Positions 44,141 to 53,199 of a stretch of 64,000 bases of DNA are shown here, in pieces. The stretch comes from Bacillus sp. FJAT-49711 (lineage in GTDB: Bacteria > Bacillota > Bacilli > Bacillales > Bacillaceae_C): assembly GCF_018343715.1 (NCBI RefSeq), contig NZ_JAGYPL010000002.1, forward strand, positions 1,149,670 to 1,213,669, given 5' to 3'. Position 1 is the stretch's first letter, and the number at the start of each line of letters is the position of its first letter. The notes below the pieces were generated by a model that was not told where the DNA came from, did not search any database, and was given only the letters and a program-made list of their open reading frames with translations. A program made the position numbers and the translations under genes.

Positions 44141-45238
44141 ATGAATATAGCGTGGTTTATTTTAATAACCTTTGCGGTAGTCGGCGTACAAGCATATATC
44201 TACCATAAATGGGGGCTTTTACGAATTGAATATACGCGCTCTTTTAACGAAAAAACGGTTTTTGAAGGCGAAAAAATCGAAATGATTGATGAAATTTCAA
44301 ATAAAAAACTGCTTCCCATTCCGTGGCTTCGACTTGAATCGAAAATAAGTGCAAACCTGCAATTCCAAAAAACGTCCGCTACCGATAACGAAATCGATAG
44401 TGGCGACTATCACCGTACGTTATTTAGCTTGATGCCGTATCAAAAAGTGAAAAGAAGACAGTTTTTGACGTGTACGAAAAGAGGGCACTATCAATTTAAA
44501 ACAGTGTCTCTTTCAACTGGTGATGCATTTGGAATTAGTGAAAGGTTTAAAAGTGTATCATCAGCTGCGGAAATTATTGTGTATCCTCGTTTAGTTGCGT
44601 TGGATAATATTCCGTTGCCTGCCCATAGCTGGCTAGGGGATATTATCGTTAGACGTTGGATTATTGAAGATCCGTTTTTGACGGCAGGTATCCGTGATTA
44701 TGCATATGGGGACCCTTTAAATTCGGTTAATTGGAAGGCGACCGTACGCACGAATCGTCTTCAAGTAAGTAAGAAGGATTATTCAGCGGATCACCACTTA
44801 ATGATTTACGTGAATTTTAATCAGACAGAAGATTTTCGGATTCCGATTATTGATGAAGCTCTGATGGAACAAGCCCTTTCCTATGCGGCTTCCATTGCCC
44901 AATATGCGATTGCAAATGGGATTGGGACTGGCTTTGGCTGCAATGCATATTTTGATGAAATGGACAAAAAGCCGATTCGCATTGAACCCGAGAATAGCAA
45001 GCAGCAGCTGAACTATTTATTTGAAACGCTGGCAAAAGTAAAAATAGGAACAAGCACGTTTTTTGACTTTTTCTTACAGGAAGACGTCGATCGTAATTTG
45101 GAAGGAACGGATATTCTTCTCATTACAGCGATCGTAACAGATGGGATGAGAGAAACAATTAAAAAGTTAGAGGCACAAGGGAATTCTGTGGAGGTTCTTC
45201 CTTTGGAATCTGAAATTACATTAAAAAAGGCGAATTGA
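44141..45238 (+). CDS. DUF58-domain protein
   Basis: 365 aa with one or two N-terminal hydrophobic segments. The DUF58 hallmark is RDYAYGDPLNSVNWKATVRT at about 185-205, followed by a von Willebrand-A-like region. The ATG immediately follows the MoxR stop. DUF58 proteins are the usual MoxR partners. The function is not defined in Bacillaceae. Confidence 0.9.
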   Translation: MNIAWFILITFAVVGVQAYIYHKWGLLRIEYTRSFNEKTVFEGEKIEMIDEISNKKLLPIPWLRLESKISANLQFQKTSATDNEIDSGDYHRTLFSLMPYQKVKRRQFLTCTKRGHYQFKTVSLSTGDAFGISERFKSVSSAAEIIVYPRLVALDNIPLPAHSWLGDIIVRRWIIEDPFLTAGIRDYAYGDPLNSVNWKATVRTNRLQVSKKDYSADHHLMIYVNFNQTEDFRIPIIDEALMEQALSYAASIAQYAIANGIGTGFGCNAYFDEMDKKPIRIEPENSKQQLNYLFETLAKVKIGTSTFFDFFLQEDVDRNLEGTDILLITAIVTDGMRETIKKLEAQGNSVEVLPLESEITLKKAN

Positions 45239-45256
45239 TAAGGAGGTATATGACTT

Positions 45257-46552
45257 TTGAAAAAACTGATCATAACAATCATTCAAGGTTTATTTGAGTA
45301 CCTTCTTTTCTTTCCACTTGTCTTAATGGTCGGAATTTTGCTTATGCCTGAAATGCTTTGGACTTGGATACCTGTTCTTTTTGGTTTGTTTATTGTTGGT
45401 GTTCTCTTTCGAACTCTATTACGGGTGCAAAAATGGTGGGTATATGCCTTTTGTTCGTTTGTGTTCGGAATAATTCCAACTATTTTGTTTGGTGAGCATA
45501 TTGTTACTTTAATTTTATTAGGTATTATCCATCCTATTATTATTTACCGTGGAATGATGTATGTGGGACGCAATTGGGAAACCCTTCTGCCTACGTCATT
45601 CATGTGGTATGGAGGTTTTGGGATTTATTTTGTCTGCTACATTCTTTTTCGATACGTTGATAAATTTCAATCTTATTTGTCTATTATTTCGATATGTGGA
45701 GCGGCTATCGTTGTTAGTATTCTTTTTATCTCAAATAGCGAGCATTTGAGAGCTTCTACACTATCGAAAGATAAAAAACCATTTATCAGTCGAGCTATCA
45801 AAAATCAAAATAGGGTTTATCTTCTGTTAACGACTGCCGTTATTCTTCTATTAACGAATGGTAAAGTCGTGCAAGAAGCTGTTTTTCAAGCGTTTAAAGG
45901 TTTTATTCAAATGATTTTATGGTTGTTTGGGACGGACGAAGGAAAATCTGTTGTTGAGGAGACACCTCCACCGCAACAGATGGAGATTGGCTTAGAAAAA
46001 GGTGAGGCTAGTCCCTTTTGGAAGTTTTTAGAAATGATATTCATGTATGTATTTTATTTTGTTTTAGCAGCTCTAGTTATAGGAGTTCTTCTTTTATTTA
46101 TAAAAAGGGTAAGAATGCTTGTGAAAAAATGGATTGGCAAATTCATTTCATTTTTGAAAAATATCATTTTCAGATCAACTGATCTAGCAGAATCAACACA
46201 ATATATAGATGAAAAAGAGAGTGTTTTTGATTGGAATGAATGGAAGGAATCTCAACAAGAAAAAGCGAAAAGCCTATTCCAACAAATATTTAAACGCGAG
46301 CCACGTTGGGATTCAATGACAAATGATCAAAAAGTTCGATATGTGTATAAACAATTTTTAAAGCAAAATAAAAAGGGAATGGAATTCAAGGCATCGAAAA
46401 CTCCTCGGGAAACGATTGAGGTATTAAAGACTTTGGTGAATGAAAAGACAACAGCAGAGGAATTACGTGATGCTTATGAGCAGGTAAGATATGGTGAAAG
46501 CAGTGTGGAGGAGAGTAGAATTAAGGATTTGCGATTGTTGATAAAGGAGTAG
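45257..46552 (+). CDS. Multi-spanning membrane protein with C-terminal DUF4129-like domain
   Basis: 431 aa from a TTG start, 10 bp after AGGAGG; the intervening ATG at 45250 is in another frame. About eight membrane helices, seven before residue 235 and one at about 265-290. The cytoplasmic end (about 345-430) with VRYVYKQFLKQNKKGM, SKTPRETIEVL and DAYEQVRYGE matches DUF4129 ends of transglutaminase-type MoxR-operon proteins. No transglutaminase Cys-His-Asp domain is visible, so this looks like the shortened form. Confidence 0.8.
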   Translation: MKKLIITIIQGLFEYLLFFPLVLMVGILLMPEMLWTWIPVLFGLFIVGVLFRTLLRVQKWWVYAFCSFVFGIIPTILFGEHIVTLILLGIIHPIIIYRGMMYVGRNWETLLPTSFMWYGGFGIYFVCYILFRYVDKFQSYLSIISICGAAIVVSILFISNSEHLRASTLSKDKKPFISRAIKNQNRVYLLLTTAVILLLTNGKVVQEAVFQAFKGFIQMILWLFGTDEGKSVVEETPPPQQMEIGLEKGEASPFWKFLEMIFMYVFYFVLAALVIGVLLLFIKRVRMLVKKWIGKFISFLKNIIFRSTDLAESTQYIDEKESVFDWNEWKESQQEKAKSLFQQIFKREPRWDSMTNDQKVRYVYKQFLKQNKKGMEFKASKTPRETIEVLKTLVNEKTTAEELRDAYEQVRYGESSVEESRIKDLRLLIKE

Positions 46553-46589
46553 CGATGACAATAACTTTTTATTAATGGGAGAAAATGAT

Positions 46590-47552
46590 ATGCATATAGA
46601 TATGCCAATACATGAATTAGAAAAGTATATGGGAAAGAACCCGAAACCAGCAGATCATGAACACTATTGGGAACGAGGCCTGTCTGAACTGGATGAGCTT
46701 TCGCTTCAATATGAGCTTGTGCCTGCTGATTTTCAATCCAATATTGCGGATTGCTATCATTTATATTTTACAGGTTTAGGCGGAGCTAGAGTACATTGCA
46801 AATATGTTAAACCGAAAAATGCACAACCGAATGGACCAGGTCTAGTTATTTTTCATGGGTATTCCGGCAGCAGCGGAGAATGGACGGATAAAATTTCATT
46901 CGCTGCAGAAGGTATTACCGTTTTAGTCATGGACTGCCGTGGGCAAGGAGGTCTATCGGAGGACAATCTACAAGTACAAGGTCCAACAATAAGAGGACAT
47001 ATTATTCGTGGCTTGGAAGACGCTAATCCTGATCATCTTTATTATCGGAATGTCTTTTTGGATACCGTTCAAACAGCACGCATCTTGATGTCAATGGACC
47101 ACGTTGATTGTAATCGGGTCGGTTCATACGGTTATTCTCAAGGTGGTGCACTTGCTACTGTGTGTGCGGCGCTAGAACCGAGAATAAAGGAACTCGTTGC
47201 GGTGTACCCATTCCTGTCCGATTACAAGCGAGTTTGGGAAAACATGGATATCAGTAATTCTGCATATGAAGAGATCTCCTACTTTTTTAGAGTATGCGAT
47301 CCGAACCATTTAAGAGAAGAGGAAATTTTTGAGAAGCTTGGATATATCGATATTCAACATTTAGCAGATCGAATAAAGGCCAATACACTTTGGGTGACAG
47401 GACTTAAGGATAATGTTTGTCCGCCTTCCACACAATATGCGGCTTATAATAAAATTAAGGCTAAAAAAGAAATATTATTATTTCATGAGTTTGGCCATGA
47501 GCATTTATATGGCTTAGCGGATAAGGCATTTCAAATGTTCCGTTCGTTATAA
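46590..47552 (+). CDS. CE7-family acetyl esterase (acetyl xylan esterase / cephalosporin C deacetylase type)
   Basis: Start chosen at the ATG at 46590, 8 bp after GGGAG; the ATG at 46575 lies in front of that site. The product is 320 aa of the alpha/beta-hydrolase fold. The catalytic triad is Ser183 (GYSQGG), Asp274 (GLKDNVCPP) and His303 (FGHEHL), with the CE7 RGQG motif at 117-120. It removes acetyl groups from small sugars or oligosaccharides inside the cell. It is followed by its own terminator. Confidence 0.92.
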   Translation: MHIDMPIHELEKYMGKNPKPADHEHYWERGLSELDELSLQYELVPADFQSNIADCYHLYFTGLGGARVHCKYVKPKNAQPNGPGLVIFHGYSGSSGEWTDKISFAAEGITVLVMDCRGQGGLSEDNLQVQGPTIRGHIIRGLEDANPDHLYYRNVFLDTVQTARILMSMDHVDCNRVGSYGYSQGGALATVCAALEPRIKELVAVYPFLSDYKRVWENMDISNSAYEEISYFFRVCDPNHLREEEIFEKLGYIDIQHLADRIKANTLWVTGLKDNVCPPSTQYAAYNKIKAKKEILLFHEFGHEHLYGLADKAFQMFRSL

Positions 47553-47561
47553 TTATTTAAG

Positions 47562-47586
47562 ACAGGTTCTTCTGGGGCCTGTTTTT
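47562..47586 (+). terminator. Terminator after the CE7 gene
   Basis: ACAGGTTC and GGGCCTGT form an 8-bp stem with two G-T pairs, followed by TTTTT. Confidence 0.6.
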
Positions 47587-47621
47587 ACATGAAAGCAATT
47601 ACCTTGCAAGGGAGGTAAATC

Positions 47622-48512
47622 ATGTCCATCACCAGCATCTTTCACCCAGAACTAATGCAAGAAAACTATTTCCCTAAAGTGAATGCTTACTATTTTAAGC
47701 AATGGGAAGATTATGAAATGGATTATCATGTACATAAAGATGTGGAAATCATGTATGTGATCAATGGAGAATGCATCGTAGAAACATTATCAGAATCAAT
47801 TTCTTTAAAAAAAGGGGATTTTATTTTATTAGATTCGAATATTCCGCATAGACTCATCGTCGGCGCTGAGCAGCCTTGCAGAATGTTAAATGTAGAATTT
47901 TCCTTTATAGAAAGGAGCGGGAGTTTTCCCTCCATCCGTGAAATGGCTCTTGAAAATACGGCTTTATCCGAGTTTTTACAAATGAACATTCCGTATCTTA
48001 TATTAAAGGATCCGAATGAAATCTATCATACTTTGAAAAATCTCGTTCTTGAAAGTGATAAAAAAGAAGATAAGCAGATAATGGTTCACCTGCTTTTATC
48101 ACAGCTTCTTATCCAAATTGCGAGAATGGCTGTGGAAGATCGAAAAATAAAAAAGGAAAATCAGCAAGCGAATTTATATGTCAATCAAACGATCGAATTT
48201 CTTCATCATAACTATGACCGCGACTTGAAATTAGAAGATATCGGGCGGGCAGTCAATTTGCACCCTGGTTACTTACATAGAATTTTTAAAAAAATCATGA
48301 ATTGTACGATTATGGAATATTTATCTACATTGCGAATGGAAAAGGCAAAGGCACTTTTAGCTCATACTGACATACCTATTATTGAAATCTCACAATATAT
48401 CGGGATCAATAGTAGTCAATATTTTAGTCAGCTTTTTAAAAGACATGCGAGTATGACACCTGTTGATTTTAGAAGAACTTTCTCAAGTCATGTTGAAAAA
48501 TATAGATCATAG
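47622..48512 (+). CDS. AraC-family regulator with cupin domain
   Basis: 296 aa. The N-terminal cupin (about 30-85, HVHKDVEIMYVINGE and SNIPHRLIVG) binds a sugar ligand. The C-terminal part has two helix-turn-helix motifs (LKLEDIGRAVNLHPGYLHRI, and IIEISQYIGINSSQYFSQLF with the following FKRH). It is 116 bp upstream of the alpha-galactosidase gene on the same strand and is the obvious candidate activator of that gene. Confidence 0.9.
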   Translation: MSITSIFHPELMQENYFPKVNAYYFKQWEDYEMDYHVHKDVEIMYVINGECIVETLSESISLKKGDFILLDSNIPHRLIVGAEQPCRMLNVEFSFIERSGSFPSIREMALENTALSEFLQMNIPYLILKDPNEIYHTLKNLVLESDKKEDKQIMVHLLLSQLLIQIARMAVEDRKIKKENQQANLYVNQTIEFLHHNYDRDLKLEDIGRAVNLHPGYLHRIFKKIMNCTIMEYLSTLRMEKAKALLAHTDIPIIEISQYIGINSSQYFSQLFKRHASMTPVDFRRTFSSHVEKYRS

Positions 48513-48628
48513 GAAGTTAAGATTTTAAACATGCCATCAGCTGAAAAAGTTATAATCCTGCAATAATGAAAATAGAATGCTTGTTATGATTATAGCAATC
48601 ATTATTTTTTAAAAAGGAGATATGCCTT

Positions 48629-50137
48629 ATGTCATTTAAAGTAGCTTTCATTGGTGCAGGAAGTATCGGCTTTACGCGAGGTCTTTTACGCGATCTTCTA
48701 TCTGTACCTGAATTCCAAACGATAGAAGTTGCCTTTACAGATATTAATGAGCGTAATTTGGATATGGTTACTCAGCTTTGCCAAAGAGATATTGACGAAA
48801 ACGGTCTGGATATTAAAATCCAACCAACGCTTGATCGCAGGGAAGCATTTAAAGATGCAAAATACATTTTTTCCGTTGTACGTATTGGGGGACTTGAAGC
48901 CTTCCAAACAGACGTTGATATTCCGTTAAAATACGGTATTGACCAATGTGTAGGTGATACATTGTGTGCAGGTGGAATTATGTACGGGCAACGTGGAATT
49001 GCAGCGATGTTAGACATCTGCAAGGATATACGCGAAGTGGCAGATCCGAATGTTTTATTACTCAACTATGCGAACCCAATGGCGATGATGACATGGGCTT
49101 GCAATAAATACGGCGGGGTCAGGACGATCGGACTTTGCCATGGTGTACAAGGCGGGCATTGGCAAATTGCTACGGCTCTCGGGCTAAAAAAAGAAGAAGT
49201 CGATATCATTTGTGCGGGAATTAATCATCAAACTTGGTATATAAGTGTGAAACATAATGGAGAAGATTTAACACATAAAATATTGGAAGCGTTTGAAAGC
49301 CATCCTGAATTTAGTCAAACGGAAAAAGTTCGCATTGATATGTTAAGACGTTTCGGATATTACAGTACAGAATCGAATGGGCATTTAAGTGAATATGTTC
49401 CTTGGTACCGGAAACGTCCTGAAGAAATCAATGAATGGATTGATTTAGGCGTATGGATTAACGGTGAAACTGGCGGATACTTACGCGTTTGTACAGAAGG
49501 AAGAAACTGGTTTGAAACAGACTTTCCAAATTGGCTAAAGGAAAAACCAATGGAATACAAAACGGAGAACCGCAGTGAAGAGCATGGCTCATGGATTATT
49601 GAAGGACTTGAGACAGGGCGTGTATACCGCGGTCACTTCAATGTTGTAAATAATGGAGTCATCACTAACCTTCCAGATGACGCGATTATTGAAGCACCTG
49701 GTTATGTTGACCGCAATGGAATTAACATGCCACATGTTGGGGACCTTCCGCTTGGCCCGGCAGCTGTATGTAACGTCAGCATCTCTGTTCAAAGACTCGC
49801 AGTCGAGGCAGCCGTACATGGCGATGACTTCTTGCTTCGCCAAGCGATGATGATGGATCCCCTAACTGGTGCGGTCTGCAATCCGAAAGAAATATGGCAA
49901 ATGACTGATGAGATGCTCGTCGCTCAGGAAAAATGGCTGCCGCAATACAGTAAAGCAATAGTGGAGGCAAAAGAGCGCCTCGCATTAGGCAATCTTATTC
50001 CGACGAAAGACGATTATAAAGGGGCAGCACGCCTTAAAGTGAAAACGGTCGAGGAAATGGCGGAAGACCGAGAAGCCGCAAATAAAAATGCCGGGGAAGC
50101 GGATAAGGCGAAGGAGCGGCCGGCTGAGGTGAAGTAG
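48629..50137 (+). CDS. melA: GH4 alpha-galactosidase (melibiase) MelA
   Basis: 502 aa. The NAD-binding motif is GAGSIGF at 9-15. The Mn-binding Cys and His are in GLCHGVQGG and GINHQTWY. GH4 enzymes use NAD+ and Mn2+ in a redox elimination mechanism, and the overall sequence reads as the MelA branch acting on alpha-galactosides. It is longer than B. subtilis MelA (432 aa as I recall); the excess includes a C-terminal charged tail rich in Glu, Lys and Ala. No dedicated importer is adjacent. The ATG follows AAAAGGAG. Confidence 0.9.
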   Translation: MSFKVAFIGAGSIGFTRGLLRDLLSVPEFQTIEVAFTDINERNLDMVTQLCQRDIDENGLDIKIQPTLDRREAFKDAKYIFSVVRIGGLEAFQTDVDIPLKYGIDQCVGDTLCAGGIMYGQRGIAAMLDICKDIREVADPNVLLLNYANPMAMMTWACNKYGGVRTIGLCHGVQGGHWQIATALGLKKEEVDIICAGINHQTWYISVKHNGEDLTHKILEAFESHPEFSQTEKVRIDMLRRFGYYSTESNGHLSEYVPWYRKRPEEINEWIDLGVWINGETGGYLRVCTEGRNWFETDFPNWLKEKPMEYKTENRSEEHGSWIIEGLETGRVYRGHFNVVNNGVITNLPDDAIIEAPGYVDRNGINMPHVGDLPLGPAAVCNVSISVQRLAVEAAVHGDDFLLRQAMMMDPLTGAVCNPKEIWQMTDEMLVAQEKWLPQYSKAIVEAKERLALGNLIPTKDDYKGAARLKVKTVEEMAEDREAANKNAGEADKAKERPAEVK

Positions 50138-50150
50138 TAAATTTCAAGGC

Positions 50151-50185
50151 AAAGGGACTTAAATGATAAGTCCTTTTGTTTTTTG
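50151..50185 (+). terminator. Terminator after melA
   Basis: GGACTTA and TAAGTCC with flanking A/T pairs form a stem followed by TTTTGTTTTTTG. Confidence 0.85.
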
Positions 50186-50280
50186 TTTGTAATCATATAG
50201 TGCATTTATAAATATAGGCCGATCTGTGAAAAATGATAAAAAACGAGCACATGATCAAGAGGTGCATTATATCTATTTAT

Positions 50281-50308
50281 TTGCGAAACTTATATAGTAT
50301 TGTAATAT
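50281..50308 (+). promoter_or_regulatory. Promoter of the LacI-type regulator gene
   Basis: TTGCGA (50281-50286) and TAATAT (50303-50308) are spaced by 16 bp. The -10 lies inside the palindrome GTAATATTAC. Confidence 0.45.
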
Positions 50309-50375
50309 TACGTTTAGGGAGTACATTTTAAACTTTCTCGTACGGAATATTAAAACTGAAAGGTGCAAATATAAA

Positions 50376-51383
50376 ATGGTATCGATAAAAGATGTAGCCA
50401 AGCGGGCAAATGTGTCAGTTACGGTAGTTTCTAAAGCGCTAAATGGATATCCAGATGTTAAGGAAGAGACTCGGAAAAAGGTTCTACTGGCTGCGGAGGA
50501 ACTTAAATACTTTCCTAATATGATGGCAAAAAATTTAAAGCAAAAAAAGACTAAGAAAATTGCATTGATTTTTTCCAACTTTGAGCGGGCTGATGGTAGA
50601 GACGGATTGCTTATTCAAACAATGAATGGGATATTTGGTGCAGCAGGTGCGAATCAATATGAGGTGGCGATTTACACAAGGAGTTTATCGGAGCAACAAG
50701 ACAAGTCATACTGGCAATTCTGTAAAGAGCATAAAATATCTGGAGCTATTATAACAGGACTGAAGACGACAGATCCTTATTTTCAGGAAATCATAAATAG
50801 TGACTTTCCTTGTGTAGCGATTGACACGATGCTTACAGGTCCCTTCACTGGATCTGTGTCAACAGATAATGTCAAGGCATCCAAGGAAGCAGTTGAATTT
50901 TTTTTAGATAGAGGACATCGAAAAATTGGCATGGTAAACGGTCATGAATTTGCTGTTGTTAGCAAGCAACGTCTAAAGGGATATCAGTTAGCACTAGAGG
51001 AAAGAGGAATTCTTTATGATCCTTCTATTGTTATCAATGCAAATTTCTCTGAAGAAGAGGCTTATCATATAACCGAGGAGTATATAAATCGACACCCTGA
51101 TGTTACAGGAATTTTCTTTGCCAGCGATATGATGGCAATTGGATTCATGAATCGTTGTCGGGAATTAGAGATCAACATACCGAAAGATATATCTGTTATG
51201 GGGTTTGATGATATTGTTTTGGCAAACTATGTAACACCCAAATTATCTACTATACGACAAGATTTTCAACAAATTGCAAATATAGCATTTCAACAGGTTG
51301 TTCAAATAATTGAACTAAAGGAAGGCACCCATATTACAGTCCCTTATCAACTTGTTGACAGAGATACGATTCAGGTGCTATAA
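50376..51383 (+). CDS. LacI-family transcriptional repressor
   Basis: 335 aa. The N-terminal helix-turn-helix and hinge (SIKDVAKRANVSVTVVSKAL, then NGYPDVKEETRKKV) are followed by a periplasmic-binding-protein-like sensor domain (about 62-335; motifs GHRKIGMVNG, DRGH and MGFDDIVLANYVTP). It precedes a sugar importer and glycosidase operon whose leader has two CGAAAACG-type palindromes, the expected LacI operator shape. It would repress that operon until its sugar is present. Confidence 0.93.
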   Translation: MVSIKDVAKRANVSVTVVSKALNGYPDVKEETRKKVLLAAEELKYFPNMMAKNLKQKKTKKIALIFSNFERADGRDGLLIQTMNGIFGAAGANQYEVAIYTRSLSEQQDKSYWQFCKEHKISGAIITGLKTTDPYFQEIINSDFPCVAIDTMLTGPFTGSVSTDNVKASKEAVEFFLDRGHRKIGMVNGHEFAVVSKQRLKGYQLALEERGILYDPSIVINANFSEEEAYHITEEYINRHPDVTGIFFASDMMAIGFMNRCRELEINIPKDISVMGFDDIVLANYVTPKLSTIRQDFQQIANIAFQQVVQIIELKEGTHITVPYQLVDRDTIQVL

Positions 51384-51389
51384 TCATTT

Positions 51390-51403
51390 CGAAAACGTTT
51401 TCG
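51390..51403. promoter_or_regulatory. LacI-type operator O1
   Basis: CGAAAACGTTTTCG is a perfect 14-bp palindrome with the central CG of LacI-family operators, 6 bp after the regulator stop. Confidence 0.75.
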
Positions 51404-51587
51404 GTTTTATGTAAGTGATTTCATTTTGCTAAAATGGACTATTAAAATTAATAGATTGGGAGTCATTTTATTGAATAACTTGATGTTTCTACTTTTAGCT
51501 TTTATAGGTGAAATTCATAAGATTATTAAATAAGTAATGTGCCAAACTGTTAGTCATGTTTTTGGTAAGTTTAACTATATCGAAAAA

Positions 51588-51601
51588 CGAAAACGATTTC
51601 G
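51588..51601. promoter_or_regulatory. LacI-type operator O2
   Basis: CGAAAACGATTTCG differs from O1 by one base. It lies 35 bp before the binding-protein start and 198 bp from O1, so looping between the two is possible. Confidence 0.75.
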
Positions 51602-51636
51602 GTCGAAAATAAAAACAATAGGGAGTGGCTTCACGT

Positions 51637-52929
51637 ATGAAAAAATGGTCAATCGTTTTAATTGTGGCGATGCTTGCTGCATTCGGTTTATCTGCATGTG
51701 GAGGTAAAGACGAGGGTGAAAAAGCAGGAACTAAAGATAAAGTAATTGAACTAAAATTTACAGCATGGGGTGACGTGAATAGCAATGGCCCAGAGGCGCA
51801 GCTTGCTGAGGAATTTAATAAGAATCATGACGACATCAAAGTTGTGTTTGAACCGGTTCCTGGAGATGGATACGGTACAAAGCTTACGACTTCCCTTGCT
51901 TCCGGTACAGCTCCTGATGTATTTCTTATCGGTGAAGGCGACTTTTATACATATGTCGATAAAGGCGCAGTCGAGCCTCTTGACAGCTATTTAGAAAATG
52001 ACAACTCATTTAGTACAGATGTTTTTCAACAAGAACTTTTAAATATGGGTAATATTCATGATAAATTGTATTACCTTCCAAAGGACTTTAACCCAATTTC
52101 ATTATGGTATAACAAAACAATGTTTGATGAAGCAGGATTAGCTTATCCAGATGATAGTTGGACTTGGGATGATTTGATTGATACTGCCAAAAAATTGACT
52201 GTTAAAGATGATAATGGAAAGTATACACAATTCGGTTTTAATGCTGGTACGTGGCAATACCCGATTTACACATACTTATGGGCACATGGAACAAGTATTT
52301 CAAACGAAGATGGTACACAAGCTGAAGGATTTTTAAATAATGAGAAGACTATTAAGGCAATGGAAAATTACGTAAACTTCTCTATTGGTTCAGATAGAGT
52401 ATCACCAACACCACAAGACACTGAGACACTTGGTGGAGATAGCTCCATGTTTATGACAAATAAGCTAGGTATGATGATTACTGGTCGTTGGGTGAAAGGC
52501 GACCTAGATAAATCTGATATCGAGTATGGTACGGCAATGATTCCAAAAGGTCCCGAGGGAGAGCGTGCTGGCATTATTGCTGCAGCAGGTTGGGCAGTGA
52601 ATTCTAAAGGAAAAAACAAAGAAGCAGCTTATGAACTTGCAAAATGGTTGTCTGGTCCCGAAGCACAAAAAATCCGTGCTAAAGATGGCAAAGTCCTTCC
52701 AGCCACTTTAACAGACCTTGAAGAGGTAAAATCAACTGAAGTGAGTGAAAAGGCAGTTATTGATATGATGGATTATGCTAAAAAACCAGTCACAATGCTT
52801 TCTTCAAATGGACCAATTTTCGTTGAGGAATTTGGGAATGCGATGGAAAAAGTCCTTCTCAAAAAATCAAGCGTAGAGGACGCTTTTAATGAAGCGGCGG
52901 CAAATGTAGACGAAAAAATTAAGAAATAA
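51637..52929 (+). CDS. Sugar-binding lipoprotein of an ABC importer
   Basis: Start at the ATG at 51637, after ATAGGGAGTGG; the GTG at 51625 lies within that site. The product is 430 aa with lipobox LSAC at about 18-21. SBP_bac_1 motifs are seen (LKFTAWGDVNSNG, SGTAPDVFLIGEGDFYTYVD, and GWAVNSKGKNKEAAYELAKW). It delivers sugar to the permeases at 53200 and 54113. It is under the neighbouring LacI-type regulator. The substrate is probably a disaccharide or short glycan degraded by the glycosidase downstream. Confidence 0.93.
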   Translation: MKKWSIVLIVAMLAAFGLSACGGKDEGEKAGTKDKVIELKFTAWGDVNSNGPEAQLAEEFNKNHDDIKVVFEPVPGDGYGTKLTTSLASGTAPDVFLIGEGDFYTYVDKGAVEPLDSYLENDNSFSTDVFQQELLNMGNIHDKLYYLPKDFNPISLWYNKTMFDEAGLAYPDDSWTWDDLIDTAKKLTVKDDNGKYTQFGFNAGTWQYPIYTYLWAHGTSISNEDGTQAEGFLNNEKTIKAMENYVNFSIGSDRVSPTPQDTETLGGDSSMFMTNKLGMMITGRWVKGDLDKSDIEYGTAMIPKGPEGERAGIIAAAGWAVNSKGKNKEAAYELAKWLSGPEAQKIRAKDGKVLPATLTDLEEVKSTEVSEKAVIDMMDYAKKPVTMLSSNGPIFVEEFGNAMEKVLLKKSSVEDAFNEAAANVDEKIKK

Positions 52930-52935
52930 TTAAAT

Positions 52936-52974
52936 AGGTGAAGATAGCTTAAATGCTAGCTTCACCTTGTTTTG
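52936..52974 (+). terminator. Hairpin after the binding-protein gene
   Basis: AGGTGAAG and CTTCACCT plus an inner TAGC / GCTA form a long stem followed by TGTTTTG. As at 20400, it lies between binding protein and permeases and probably sets their ratio. Confidence 0.75.
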
Positions 52975-53027
52975 TTAAGTTTTAAGAATATAAATAAAAT
53001 TTTTCAGTCTATTTTTAATGAATAGAC

Positions 53028-53180
53028 TTGCGGTGTCTAGCTCCAGCGCCTATCGGCTAGCAAACTTCTTGTCCTCCTCCCTACGATAAGTCAACATCGG
53101 CTCGTTCCTCGCCGTGTTTCCTTTATCTCAGTCGAAGGACCTGAAGTTTGTACGCCGATGGGCAAGGCGCTTGCGCTTTT
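53028..53180 (-). repeat. Dispersed Bacillus-type repeat, copy B
   Basis: Inverted relative to copy A at 8434. Read on the minus strand it starts AAAAGCGCAAGCGCC and ends GGCGCTGGAGCTAGACA. About 100 bp of the interior is nearly identical to 8537-8640. It sits between the binding-protein terminator and the permease gene; its end is 4 bp from the permease ribosome site. Confidence 0.8.
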
Positions 53181-53199
53181 CTATAAGGAGGAGGCTTTC

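Noticed and set aside
47589-47603. cre-like ATGAAAGCAATTACC before the AraC gene
   Set aside because: The central CG is CA, so the core of the cre consensus is broken.
48586-48602. Hairpin ATGATT / AATCAT before melA
   Set aside because: Only six A-T-rich pairs; too weak to call a terminator or attenuator despite the following T-run.
53158-53199. Upstream extension of the permease gene
   Set aside because: The extra codons are the end of the dispersed repeat; the ATG at 53200 has the AAGGAGGAGG ribosome site.
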